This document shows positions 1-6,924 of a stretch of 12,055 nucleotides of DNA, piece by piece. Under the pieces are notes generated by a model that searched no databases, was not told where the DNA came from, and saw nothing but the letters and a program-made list of their open reading frames with translations. The position numbers and the translations under genes are program-made. Within the stretch, counting starts at the first letter, position 1. Each line of letters opens with the position of its first letter. Where the stretch lies: assembly GCA_017428805.1 (NCBI GenBank), contig JAFRQC010000050.1:1-12055 (forward strand), given 5' to 3'. Source of the stretch: Prevotella sp. (GTDB lineage: Bacteria > Bacteroidota > Bacteroidia > Bacteroidales > Bacteroidaceae).

Positions 1-504
1 CACTGTTTCTTCGGTACGCATCTGCTCACAGAGAGTTATTTTAAAGGTCACACAGAAATCACAGAAATCACGGAAAGACCTAAAGGTCAGATTGAAATCA
101 CTGAAAGATTCCCTACATCCTATGCGCAGCCCGTGCCGGAGACACTTTCTGTGATTTCTGTGATTTCCGTGTGCCCCAAAAAGTCTGTCTGTGTGGTGGA
201 GGCAGAGAAGACGGCGGTGATTATGTCGGAGGTGTATCCGGAGTATGTGTGGTTGGCGGCGGGTGGACTCGGGGAAGTGCAGACCGAGAAGTTCCGGCCG
301 CTGCGTGGTCATAAGGTCATACTCTTCCCGGATACTGATCCTGACGGCATCGCGTTCAAGCGCTGGTCGGAAGCCGCCACGACTGTCATGAATCAGGTCT
401 TCTGGGAGGCCTCTCCGCCCATCCGTGTCTCGCCACTCCTCGAAACACACGCCACTCCCGAACAGAAGCAGGCCAAGATAGACCTTATAGACTTTTTGTT
501 TTAA
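1..504 (+). CDS. DUF6371 domain protein (toprim-like), C-terminal part, 5' end outside window
   Basis: The frame is open from base 1 to the TAA at 502-504, so the gene starts upstream of the window; 167 residues are visible. A GTG at 133 is an internal codon, not the likely start, because family-like sequence (CFFGTHLL) lies upstream in the same frame at about 4-27. From about position 184 it reads VCVVEAEKTAVIMSE, then YVWLAAGG, GHKVILFPDTDPDG and a C-terminal KIDLIDFLF. These match my memory of DUF6371 proteins of Bacteroidota mobile regions, whose EKTA and D-x-D patterns resemble toprim folds of primase-type proteins. The exact function is unknown; a role in DNA processing of an integrated element is inference. 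Between HLL and VCVVEAEKTA lies an unusual insert of roughly 50 residues made from 9-bp repeats (listed separately). The DUF4248 gene follows 42 bp downstream on the same strand. Confidence 0.75.
   Translation, partial: HCFFGTHLLTESYFKGHTEITEITERPKGQIEITERFPTSYAQPVPETLSVISVISVCPKKSVCVVEAEKTAVIMSEVYPEYVWLAAGGLGEVQTEKFRPLRGHKVILFPDTDPDGIAFKRWSEAATTVMNQVFWEASPPIRVSPLLETHATPEQKQAKIDLIDFLF
42..173. repeat. Inverted pair of 9-bp repeat arrays inside a coding frame
   Basis: The left arm, 49-77, consists of units cacagaaat, cacagaaat, cacggaaag (period 9). The right arm, 145-173, is the reverse complement with 27 of 29 positions matching, and is also of period 9 (tttctgtga units). A partial third copy lies between them: taaaggtca occurs at 42-50 and again at 81-89, each followed by a CAGAAATCA-like stretch, giving a direct repeat of 39 bp (13 codons). 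The whole element is translated in the DUF6371 frame, the left half as TEITEITE and the right half as SVISVISV, without a stop or frameshift. Confidence 0.9.
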
Positions 505-505
505 C

Positions 506-532
506 TACGGATTTTACGGATTATACGGATTT
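506..532. repeat. Short tandem repeat, TACGGATTT type, period 9
   Basis: Three consecutive units begin at 506, 515 and 524 (tacggattt, tacggatta, tacggattt). They fill most of the 42-bp gap between the DUF6371 stop codon and the DUF4248 start. I see no convincing inverted partner nearby. Confidence 0.85.
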
Positions 533-546
533 TTAATTTCATTAGA

Positions 547-825
547 ATGACAGAAAAAGCACTGAGAGAACTATTACAGTTGATTAACCAGCCGGGGGAG
601 CCCGTGAAGCCGTTCGAGATACGCTCCTACGGCAAGTCGGAACTGGCCATGCTCTACTTCCCTGATGCCAAGACGAAGAAGGGAGCTATGAACAACCTCA
701 ACTATTGGATTGACTACAATGGTGAACTGCGTGAGAAGCTGCGTGCCCAGAACTCGCCGCACAATGCCCACCGCTACACCCGTCGTGAGGTGGAACTCAT
801 CGTTGAATATCTTTGTGAGCCATAA
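547..825 (+). CDS. DUF4248 domain protein
   Basis: A 92-residue protein of unknown function. Residues 23-46 carry FEIRSYGKSELAMLYFPDA and the start of the next helix, the core pattern I associate with DUF4248, a small family mostly in Bacteroidales. The helix-turn-like stretch up to NLNYWI and the basic C-terminal part (RYTRREVELIVEYL) are compatible with nucleic-acid binding, but that is inference. No signal peptide or membrane segment is present. In other Bacteroidales genomes such genes often stand next to HU-type DNA-binding proteins and toprim or primase-like genes of integrated elements, which fits the DUF6371 neighbour on the same strand. The ATG at 547 lies just after the TACGGATTT repeat; there is no clear Shine-Dalgarno sequence, as is usual in this phylum. 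Confidence 0.8.
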   Translation: MTEKALRELLQLINQPGEPVKPFEIRSYGKSELAMLYFPDAKTKKGAMNNLNYWIDYNGELREKLRAQNSPHNAHRYTRREVELIVEYLCEP

Positions 826-1021
826 TGACCTCAATACGCACGAAACGTCACTAAAAGTAACAGCCGGTTCTTCAGAATGTTGTAATTTCGCATTGTCAAA
901 GCAAGGTCGGACGAGGCCTCGAGAAACTACGGCACTTTCTCCCAGAATAATCCGTTTATTCCCCCGGAAAAAGCCGTTCTTTCTTCCCGACTGCACCGCG
1001 ACACGAAGTCTGGCAGGGATG
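826..1021. other. Intergenic gap between accessory module and tilS
   Basis: These 196 bp lie between two convergent genes. I see no tRNA, no credible ORF, no tandem array like those elsewhere in the window and no clear terminator. The only notable short feature is a perfect 10-bp palindrome, cgaggcctcg, at 912-921. The boundary between the accessory DUF6371-DUF4248 module and the housekeeping operon probably falls here. Confidence 0.5.
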
Positions 1022-2335
1022 TTATTTTGATGGAAGGAAGGTGAGGCGGAGGATGGTAGTGGTGTCGGGAGTGACACGAAAACGGTTGTCGGTACGGAGG
1101 CCGACGAGCCAGAGAATGGTGTCGGTGGCATCGGTGACGACGAGTTGACGGCGCTTTTCAAGGACGGAAAGTTTAAGGTCGGTGAGGAAGTCGCTGACGA
1201 GGCGATGGCCAGACATACCGAAGGGGCAGAAGGCGTCACCCTCGTGGACAAGACGGAGAGTTAATGGGAATTGAATCTTTGATTGATCAAGTGTGGCACA
1301 ATCAGATGTCTTTGAGACGGTTATGACGGATGTTGATTCAACTTTTAAGAGGCGCTGATCGGATGTGCGGTAGTTGCCGGGCTCGGGAATATGAAGAGGA
1401 GGAAGAGGCGAAGAAATGGGCTCGACGATGAGGCGGTCGCGATCGATGACGAGGGTGTGAGAGAGGGAAGAGAACACCTTGCCGGAGGTGGAATCGAGAC
1501 TGTCAATCAGTTGGTCGATTTGAGAGCGGTTGAAGCCCAGAGGCGAGAGGAGTTCGTGAAGGAGGCAGAGGGGAGAGGGAGATTGTTTGATATCCGAAAT
1601 AGGGAGAGAAAACGGAGGCACATTCCCTTCCGCACATTGCGCTACAGAGGCGTTGTAGAGCTTTTCAGCTTCGGAGAGGTAGGCGGCGGAGCGGGCGATG
1701 TTATCGGAGGCGGTGGGAGAGAGCTGATTGAGAAGGGGAATCAGGTGCAGACGGATTTTGTTGCGGAGGACATCATCGACGAGGTTGGTGGAGTCGGTGA
1801 CGTAGTCTTGGCCGATGGAATCGAGATATTGGAGGATGTCCTGACGGCTGACGCAGAGCAGAGGACGGACAATGTGGCCGTTGCGGGGACGGATGCCCGT
1901 CAGACCGTGAATGCCTGCACCGCGGAGGAGGTTCATCAGGAAGGTCTCTACGGCATCGTCACGATGATGGGCGACGCAGACGGTCTCGGCCCCGATGTCC
2001 TGACGCAACTGATCGAAATAGCGGTAACGAAGTTCGCGTGCCGCCATTTCAATGCTTACTTGATGTAATGAGGCGTATTCAGCTGTGTCAAAGTGGATTA
2101 AGTGAATCGGTACATCATTCTGCTGACAGAGATTCTTGACGAACTGCTCGTCGCGGTCGCTCTCGTCGCCACGCAGATGGAAATTGCAGTGGGCAGCCTC
2201 AATGCGGTAGCCTGCAGCCAGGAGAACGCGCAACAAGGCGACGCTGTCGGCTCCCCCGCTGAGGGCTACGATATGCAGACCTTCACGGGACAGTAGCCCC
2301 TCCTTCTTGATGTAAGTTTCAACTCTATTAACCAT
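1022..2335 (-). CDS. tilS: tRNA(Ile)-lysidine synthase TilS
   Basis: TilS uses ATP and lysine to convert C34 of tRNA-Ile(CAU) to lysidine, switching the tRNA from Met to Ile identity and AUA decoding; it is cytoplasmic and essential in most bacteria. The PP-loop ATP-pyrophosphatase motif SGGADS is at residues 26-31. It is followed by AHCNFHLRGDESDRDE and by AHHRDDAVETFLMNLLRGAG, the signature blocks of the catalytic domain. The C-terminal TilS domain is recognisable from EGDAFCPFGMSGHRLVSDFL and a final stretch of beta strands. I chose the ATG at 2335 (437 aa). The frame also opens with a TTG at 2350 giving five more residues, but that codon lies inside the inverted repeat upstream. It is the last gene of a minus-strand operon, 84 bp after the rRNA methyltransferase; the gap is almost entirely a palindromic repeat with no separate promoter visible. 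Confidence 0.95.
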   Translation of the reverse strand: MVNRVETYIKKEGLLSREGLHIVALSGGADSVALLRVLLAAGYRIEAAHCNFHLRGDESDRDEQFVKNLCQQNDVPIHLIHFDTAEYASLHQVSIEMAARELRYRYFDQLRQDIGAETVCVAHHRDDAVETFLMNLLRGAGIHGLTGIRPRNGHIVRPLLCVSRQDILQYLDSIGQDYVTDSTNLVDDVLRNKIRLHLIPLLNQLSPTASDNIARSAAYLSEAEKLYNASVAQCAEGNVPPFSLPISDIKQSPSPLCLLHELLSPLGFNRSQIDQLIDSLDSTSGKVFSSLSHTLVIDRDRLIVEPISSPLPPLHIPEPGNYRTSDQRLLKVESTSVITVSKTSDCATLDQSKIQFPLTLRLVHEGDAFCPFGMSGHRLVSDFLTDLKLSVLEKRRQLVVTDATDTILWLVGLRTDNRFRVTPDTTTILRLTFLPSK

Positions 2336-2346
2336 TGTCTTCTTTT

Positions 2347-2415
2347 GCAACGGACTACAGGACTAAAGGACTTTTTTCATACTGGATAAGTCGTGTCAGT
2401 CGTGTAGTCCGTTGC
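2347..2415. repeat. Palindromic repeat between rlmI and tilS (GGACT type)
   Basis: Outer arms gcaacggactaca (2347-2359) and tgtagtccgttgc (2403-2415) are perfect 13-bp inverted repeats. Inside the left arm ggact recurs with period 8 at 2352, 2360 and 2368. Inside the right arm agtc recurs at 2389, 2398 and 2406. With one gap the similarity between arms continues inward, so the element is a near-palindrome of about 29-bp arms. It fills the gap between the rlmI stop (2420) and the tilS start (2335). In RNA it could fold into a long hairpin that stabilises or attenuates the operon transcript; that function is inference. Confidence 0.9.
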
Positions 2416-2419
2416 TAAA

Positions 2420-3622
2420 TTACTCTACGTATAGTACCAGTCCTTTGAGATATTCGCCCTCGGGGTGGTAGATGTTGATGGGATGGTCGGCGGGCTGGTG
2501 CAGCTGATGGAGGATGCGCACCTGACGGCCTGCCTGAGCCGCTGCGGTAAAGACGGCATTGCGGAAATGGTCTTTCGTGACCACCTGCGAACAGCTGAAC
2601 GTGAAGAGGATGCCGCCAGGCTGAATCTTCTGGAAAGCCTTGTGGTTCAGGCGGGTATAGCCTTTCAGGGCGTTGTGCAGGGCACCACGGTGCTTGGCAA
2701 AGGCGGGCGGATCAAGGATGATCAGGTCGTATTGACTGCCAGTCTGTTCGAGGTAGCGGAAGGCATCCTCGCAGAAAGCCTGATGACGCTTGTCGCCGGG
2801 GAAGTTCAGTTCAACATTGCGGTTGGTGAGTTCGATGGCCTTCGCGCTGCTATCGACGGAATGGACGAGTTCTGCCCCGCCTCGCATAGCATAAAACGAG
2901 AATCCACCGGTGTAACAGAACATATTCAGCACCCGACGGCCTTTGGCGAAACGCTCGAGCAGCAGGCGGTTGTCGCGCTGATCGACGAAGAAGCCCGTTT
3001 TCTGTCCGCGCAACCAATCGACATAGAACAGCAGCCCGTTCTCCATCGCGGTATTGTCGTCCGAGCCGCCATAGATGAAGTAGCTCAGCGTGCCGTCTTC
3101 GGAAAGTCCGGTTTCATCGGCGCGCATCTTGCCAGGCAGCGTGGTCTCGCTCTTATAATAGACGTGGGCGATACGGCCCTCCATCACCTTCACCAGCTGG
3201 CGGGCGATGGCATCGCGGCTGATGTGCATTCCGACGCTGTGGGCCTGCATAACGGCCGTCTGACCATAGACATCGATGACCAGTCCCGGCAGCAGGTCGC
3301 CCTCGCCGTGCACCAGGCGGTAGGTATTGTTCTGAGGATTGTCTGCCAAGCCGATGGACAGTCTCACCTGCAAAGCCGAAGCCAGCCGACGGCCCCAGAA
3401 AGCCTCATCGATGGATTCGTCGTGAAAGGAGAGCACCCGCACGGCGATGGAGCCCATCTGATAGTGTCCGACAGCGATGAAATCGCCGTGACTGTTGACG
3501 ACACGCACCACTTCGCCCTCTCCGATGCCCTCGTCGGCCTGTTGGATGGCCCCGGAGAACACCCAGGGATGGAAGCGGAGCAGACTCTCCTCCTTGCCTC
3601 GTTTAAGATAGACTTGTCTCAT
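2420..3622 (-). CDS. rlmI: RlmI-type 23S rRNA (cytosine) methyltransferase
   Basis: A 400-residue class I SAM-dependent methyltransferase of the COG1092 family, whose E. coli member RlmI (396 aa) makes m5C at position 1962 of 23S rRNA. An N-terminal PUA-like RNA-binding domain covers about residues 2-75 (HPWVFSGAI, EGEVVRVVNSHGDFIAVG). An RlmI-type middle region follows (LVIDVYG, then GQKTGFFVDQRDNR). SAM motif I is VLNMFCYTGGFS near residues 231-242. The LDPPAFAK motif has its Asp at 304, and the conserved FSCS motif has its Cys at 344. The start at 3622 overlaps the 3' end of the exonuclease gene by 20 bp, which suggests translational coupling in one operon. No promoter is seen at its own start. 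Assignment to the family is firm; the exact target nucleotide is inferred by homology. Confidence 0.9.
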   Translation of the reverse strand: MRQVYLKRGKEESLLRFHPWVFSGAIQQADEGIGEGEVVRVVNSHGDFIAVGHYQMGSIAVRVLSFHDESIDEAFWGRRLASALQVRLSIGLADNPQNNTYRLVHGEGDLLPGLVIDVYGQTAVMQAHSVGMHISRDAIARQLVKVMEGRIAHVYYKSETTLPGKMRADETGLSEDGTLSYFIYGGSDDNTAMENGLLFYVDWLRGQKTGFFVDQRDNRLLLERFAKGRRVLNMFCYTGGFSFYAMRGGAELVHSVDSSAKAIELTNRNVELNFPGDKRHQAFCEDAFRYLEQTGSQYDLIILDPPAFAKHRGALHNALKGYTRLNHKAFQKIQPGGILFTFSCSQVVTKDHFRNAVFTAAAQAGRQVRILHQLHQPADHPINIYHPEGEYLKGLVLYVE

Positions 3623-4259
3623 TGTTCTGATTCACGTTTTCTTCCGGTCTGACCTCCAGCTCATAGTCACGGGTGGCCAGCAGCCGGCTCACTTCATTAT
3701 AAATACGTACGCAAGCCCATGCGTCGATGGCAGCGTACTCCATCTGTCTCTCCGTCAGTTCGTGGCGCTCCCAGTTGGAGAGGCGTTCCGCCTTGCTGAT
3801 GCGCTCAATAAAAAGGTTAGCATAGATCTTCACCAAGCTCTGATCCTCGATGCCCAGTTCGCGCACCATATCCTGAAGGTCGATGAAATGGCCCGGTTCG
3901 AAGTTGCCGAGCTGTCGGAGGGAGAGCATATCGTTGTTCCAAGCCAGTCCCACCTTCGTCACCGTCTTGTCGCCCAGGAGCCGTTTGACAGCCGGGCAGA
4001 GTCCGATCCTGTTCAGCCGGAAGAGGAAGCATTCGGTACGTGTCGACACCTGTAGCAGGGAACAGTAGTAACGCTTGCCTTTCTCAAAGGCCGGCCGTGT
4101 CTCGGTGTCAAAGCCGAGGATGGGCTGTGACAGCAGATAGTCGACGGCATGTTCCGCCTCGACGGGAGATGTCACGACATAGATCTTACCATAGAACTCC
4201 ACCCGCTTGAGATGCGAAATCATGGCCTTATCGACCTTATTATATATTAACTTTTTCAT
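3603..4259 (-). CDS. 3'-5' exonuclease domain protein (DEDDy, RNase D-like)
   Basis: A 218-residue stand-alone DEDDy exonuclease domain, expected to use two metal ions to remove nucleotides from the 3' end of nucleic acid. All three exo motifs are visible: ExoI GFDTETRP (D51, E53), ExoII VGLAWNNDML (D110) and ExoIII YAAID (Y175, D179). It has no HRDC domain, so it is much shorter than RNase D proper and resembles the single-domain exonucleases common in Bacteroidales. I chose the ATG at 4259; a TTG at 4271 lies inside the -7 box, and an ATG at 4223 would cut into the conserved N-terminus. It is the first gene of the minus-strand operon with rlmI and tilS and overlaps rlmI by 20 bp. The substrate (RNA or DNA) cannot be told from sequence. 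Confidence 0.9.
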   Translation of the reverse strand: MKKLIYNKVDKAMISHLKRVEFYGKIYVVTSPVEAEHAVDYLLSQPILGFDTETRPAFEKGKRYYCSLLQVSTRTECFLFRLNRIGLCPAVKRLLGDKTVTKVGLAWNNDMLSLRQLGNFEPGHFIDLQDMVRELGIEDQSLVKIYANLFIERISKAERLSNWERHELTERQMEYAAIDAWACVRIYNEVSRLLATRDYELEVRPEENVNQNNETSLS

Positions 4260-4268
4260 TTCTTGGTG

Positions 4269-4276
4269 CAAAATTA
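4269..4276 (-). promoter_or_regulatory. -7 promoter box for the exonuclease operon
   Basis: On the minus strand the sequence reads TAATTTTG, matching the Bacteroidota -7 consensus TAnnTTTG. Its last base is only 9 nt from the chosen ATG (4259), so the transcript would have a very short leader or nearly none. No good -33 box is seen. A small palindrome, catcat-ttt-atgatg (4286-4300), lies between this promoter and the divergent ftsK promoter. Confidence 0.55.
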
Positions 4277-4319
4277 CAAAAAAAACATCATTTTATGATG
4301 AAATCTAAGTTTTTTCAAC

Positions 4320-4327
4320 TACTTTTG
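4320..4327 (+). promoter_or_regulatory. -7 promoter box for ftsK
   Basis: TACTTTTG matches TAnnTTTG exactly. Transcription would begin about 6-8 nt downstream, leaving a leader of about 20 nt before the ATG at 4355. This supports that start over the in-frame ATG at 4295, which lies upstream of the promoter. The -33 element is not obvious. Confidence 0.6.
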
Positions 4328-4354
4328 CATCAAAATTGCGAAAAGAGACAAGAT

Positions 4355-6829
4355 ATGGCAAAGAAAAAGAAAGAAAAAAGGTCACAGAAAAGCTCCGGCG
4401 GCAGTCTGTCGAGTGTGCTGAGCTTTGACAAGATATTCCACAACGAGACACTCAACTTCACGCTGGGCATCGCCGTCGTGCTCGTGGCACTGTTCATGAC
4501 GCTGGCGTTTATCTCGTATCTCTCCACGGGAGCCGCAGACCAGAGCATGATCGAGGATCCGCGGGAGGGTGAGATTCTGAACCAGCACCATGAGTTTATG
4601 AACACCTGTGGCAGCATCGGTGCCTGGTGCTCGTGGTATTTCATCAAGCGCTGCTTCGGTCTGCCGGCGTTCCTTATCCCGTTGTTCCTGCTGCTGTTGG
4701 GCGTGCATCTGACAAGAGCCTACAAGGTGAACCTGTTGAAGTGGTTCCTCTCGCTGATGATCCTGATGATCTGGGCGTCGGTGGCGATGTCGCTGTTGCT
4801 GGCCCCGTTCTTCACCGAGACCTGTTACAGTCCCGGCGGCGATCACGGTATGTACGTCTGCCACTTCCTCGGCAATCTCGTAGGTACTCCCGGACTGACG
4901 GCCATCCTCGGACTGACCGCCATCGCCTTCCTGACCTACCTGAGTGCAGAGACCATCTTAGTGATCCGTAAGTTGTTGAACCCGAGCAAGTTCCTTGATA
5001 AGGTTAAATTTGTGGTTGCAAATAACGATCCCAACGAAAAGCCCGATTCTTACGAGAACCTGATAGAGGAAGAAGAGGATGACGAGGACGAAGACAACGA
5101 TGAGCCTACCGTGTTTGACAATCCCGTCGAACAGGTGGTTGAATTCAAAAAGGACGGTTCTGCTGAGGTCATCGACAACGTCTATGATGCCGGTGAAACC
5201 GGACATTCCGGCCAATCCGGCAAGGACGTAGATTTCGATGTGGAGGCCACCCAAGGTGACGAGGCCGCAGACAAGAAGACCGTTGCCCCGGCTTTGGAAG
5301 ACCTGGAACCTTACGATCCGAAGCGCGATTTGGAGAACTACCACTATCCCACCCTCGACCTGCTGAAGAAATACGATAACGACGGTAAACCATATATCGA
5401 TATGGCTGAACAGACGGCCAATAAGAACCGTATCGTGGAGGTGTTACGTACTTTCGGTGTAGAGATCTCAAGCATCAAGGCGACAGTGGGTCCCACCATC
5501 ACCCTTTATGAAATTACGCTGGCTCCCGGTGTCCGTATCTCGAAAGTCCGTTCGCTGGAAGACGATATCGCCCTGAGCCTCTCGGCCCTCGGCATCCGTA
5601 TCATCGCCCCCATCCCGGGCAAGGGTACCATCGGTATCGAAGTTCCTAACGCCAAGCCCTCGATCGTGTCGATGGAATCGATCCTGAATTCCAAGAAGTT
5701 CCAGGAATCGACGATGGAACTGCCCTGTGCCGTCGGTAAGACGATCACCAACGAGGTGTTTATGTTCGACCTCGCCAAGGCACCCCACCTGCTTGTGGCC
5801 GGTGCTACAGGACAAGGTAAGTCCGTCGGTCTGAACGCCATCATCACATCTTTATTATATAAGAAGCACCCCGCAGAGCTGAAGATCGTGCTCGTGGACC
5901 CGAAGAAGGTGGAGTTCTCGATCTACAATCCGCTGATCAACCATTTCCTGGCGAAGGTGCCCGACGACGATGCCGATCCCATCATCACCGACGTGACGAA
6001 GGTTGTGCGTACGCTGAACTCGCTCTGTAAGCTGATGGATACCCGCTACGACCTGCTGAAGGAGGTGGGCGCCAGAAATATCAAGGAGTACAACCGCAAG
6101 TTCATCGACCGTAAGATTCCGCCTCGCGGTGGCCACGGATATATGCCGTATATCGTGGTGATCATCGATGAGTTCGGTGATCTGATCATGACGGCAGGTA
6201 AGGAGATTGAGTTGCCTATCGCCCGTATCGCCCAGCTGGCCCGTGCCGTGGGTATCCACATGGTCATCGCTACACAGCGTCCTACGACAACGATCATCAC
6301 CGGTAACATCAAGGCCAACTTCCCCGCCCGTATCGCCTTCAAGGTGAGTGCCGGCATCGACTCGAAGACCATCCTCGACCGTACCGGTGCCCAGCAGCTG
6401 ATCGGTAAGGGTGACATGCTCTATCTGGGCGGCGCGGAGCCTATCCGTGTGCAGTGTGCCTTTGTCGACACGCCCGAGGTGGAGCGCATCAATGAGTACA
6501 TCGCTGAACAGCAGAGCTATAACATGGCCTTCGAACTGCCCGAGCCTGATACGCCAGAGGCCGACTTCGACGGTGGTGGCGACAAGGATGTGGATATGCA
6601 GCATCTCGACCCGTTGTTTGAGGATGCCGCCCGCCTGATTGTCATCAACCAAAGCGGTTCAACGTCACTCATCCAGCGTAAGTTCGCCATCGGCTACAAC
6701 CGCGCAGGCCGTCTGATGGACCAGTTGGAGAAGGCCGGTGTCGTCGGTGCCGCTATGGGGTCCAAACCCCGTGAGGTGATGATCCAGGATGAGAACAGCC
6801 TCAATAATCTGCTGGCAAGCCTGAGATAA
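4355..6829 (+). CDS. ftsK: DNA translocase FtsK
   Basis: An 824-residue FtsK/SpoIIIE translocase, which at the division septum pumps chromosome ends apart and promotes dimer resolution. After a lysine-rich start (MAKKKKEKRS) there are four hydrophobic segments between about residues 36 and 205, anchoring it in the inner membrane. A short acidic linker follows (EEEEDDEDEDNDE, about 238-250). The motor domain has Walker A GATGQGKS (about 483-490), Walker B VVIIDEFGDL (D605, E606), and the ATQRPTTTIITGNIKANFPA block. The winged-helix gamma domain that reads polar DNA motifs runs from about 752 to the end (DPLFEDAARLIV, RAGRLMDQLEKAGVV). The linker is short compared with E. coli FtsK (1329 aa) but normal for Bacteroidota. 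The ATG at 4355 was chosen because the upstream in-frame ATG at 4295 precedes the -7 box. It is followed by a repeat array and the LolA-like gene. Confidence 0.96.
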   Translation: MAKKKKEKRSQKSSGGSLSSVLSFDKIFHNETLNFTLGIAVVLVALFMTLAFISYLSTGAADQSMIEDPREGEILNQHHEFMNTCGSIGAWCSWYFIKRCFGLPAFLIPLFLLLLGVHLTRAYKVNLLKWFLSLMILMIWASVAMSLLLAPFFTETCYSPGGDHGMYVCHFLGNLVGTPGLTAILGLTAIAFLTYLSAETILVIRKLLNPSKFLDKVKFVVANNDPNEKPDSYENLIEEEEDDEDEDNDEPTVFDNPVEQVVEFKKDGSAEVIDNVYDAGETGHSGQSGKDVDFDVEATQGDEAADKKTVAPALEDLEPYDPKRDLENYHYPTLDLLKKYDNDGKPYIDMAEQTANKNRIVEVLRTFGVEISSIKATVGPTITLYEITLAPGVRISKVRSLEDDIALSLSALGIRIIAPIPGKGTIGIEVPNAKPSIVSMESILNSKKFQESTMELPCAVGKTITNEVFMFDLAKAPHLLVAGATGQGKSVGLNAIITSLLYKKHPAELKIVLVDPKKVEFSIYNPLINHFLAKVPDDDADPIITDVTKVVRTLNSLCKLMDTRYDLLKEVGARNIKEYNRKFIDRKIPPRGGHGYMPYIVVIIDEFGDLIMTAGKEIELPIARIAQLARAVGIHMVIATQRPTTTIITGNIKANFPARIAFKVSAGIDSKTILDRTGAQQLIGKGDMLYLGGAEPIRVQCAFVDTPEVERINEYIAEQQSYNMAFELPEPDTPEADFDGGGDKDVDMQHLDPLFEDAARLIVINQSGSTSLIQRKFAIGYNRAGRLMDQLEKAGVVGAAMGSKPREVMIQDENSLNNLLASLR

Positions 6830-6923
6830 AGGTGAAAAGGTTAAAAGGTGAAAAAGTAAAAAGGTAAGAAGGTAAAAAGGTAAGAAGGTAAAAAGGTAAA
6901 AAAGTGAAAAGACAAAAAGGTAT
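6828..6923. repeat. Tandem array of twelve 8-bp AAAGGTAA-type units
   Basis: Twelve contiguous units of exactly 8 bp run from 6828 to 6923, with consensus aaaggtaa. Variants are aaaggtga, aaaggtta, gaaggtaa, aaaagtaa, aaaagtga, aaagacaa and aaaggtat. The array starts within the ftsK stop codon and ends one base before the ATG at 6925, so it is the whole ftsK to lolA-like gap. No promoter box is visible in it. Confidence 0.92.
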
Positions 6924-6924
6924 T

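Noticed and set aside
133..504. GTG at 133 as the start of the DUF6371 protein
   Set aside because: The same frame is open to base 1 and contains family-like residues upstream, so the gene begins outside the window.
944..956. Possible inverted partner of the TACGGATTT repeat (aatccgt)
   Set aside because: The match is only about 9 bp and has no repeat period, so it is not distinguishable from chance.
574..1251. Minus-strand open frame of 225 codons across the DUF4248 gene and the tilS end
   Set aside because: It overlaps two well-supported genes and has a low-complexity Ser/Pro-rich translation with no recognisable domain.
2465..3652. Long plus-strand open frame of 395 codons
   Set aside because: It lies fully antisense to rlmI, whose protein has clear family motifs; the opposite frame is open because of codon bias in GC-rich DNA and its translation resembles no protein.
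4295..4354. Extra 20 N-terminal residues on FtsK
   Set aside because: The TACTTTTG promoter box at 4320-4327 lies inside this stretch, and the lysine-rich MAKKKK start at 4355 looks natural.
5855..6652. Minus-strand open frame of 265 codons
   Set aside because: It is antisense to the conserved ftsK motor domain and rich in His, Asp and Val as expected of a mirror frame.
6828..6923. Possible CRISPR-like array
   Set aside because: Units are 8 bp and contiguous with no spacers; no cas genes are present.
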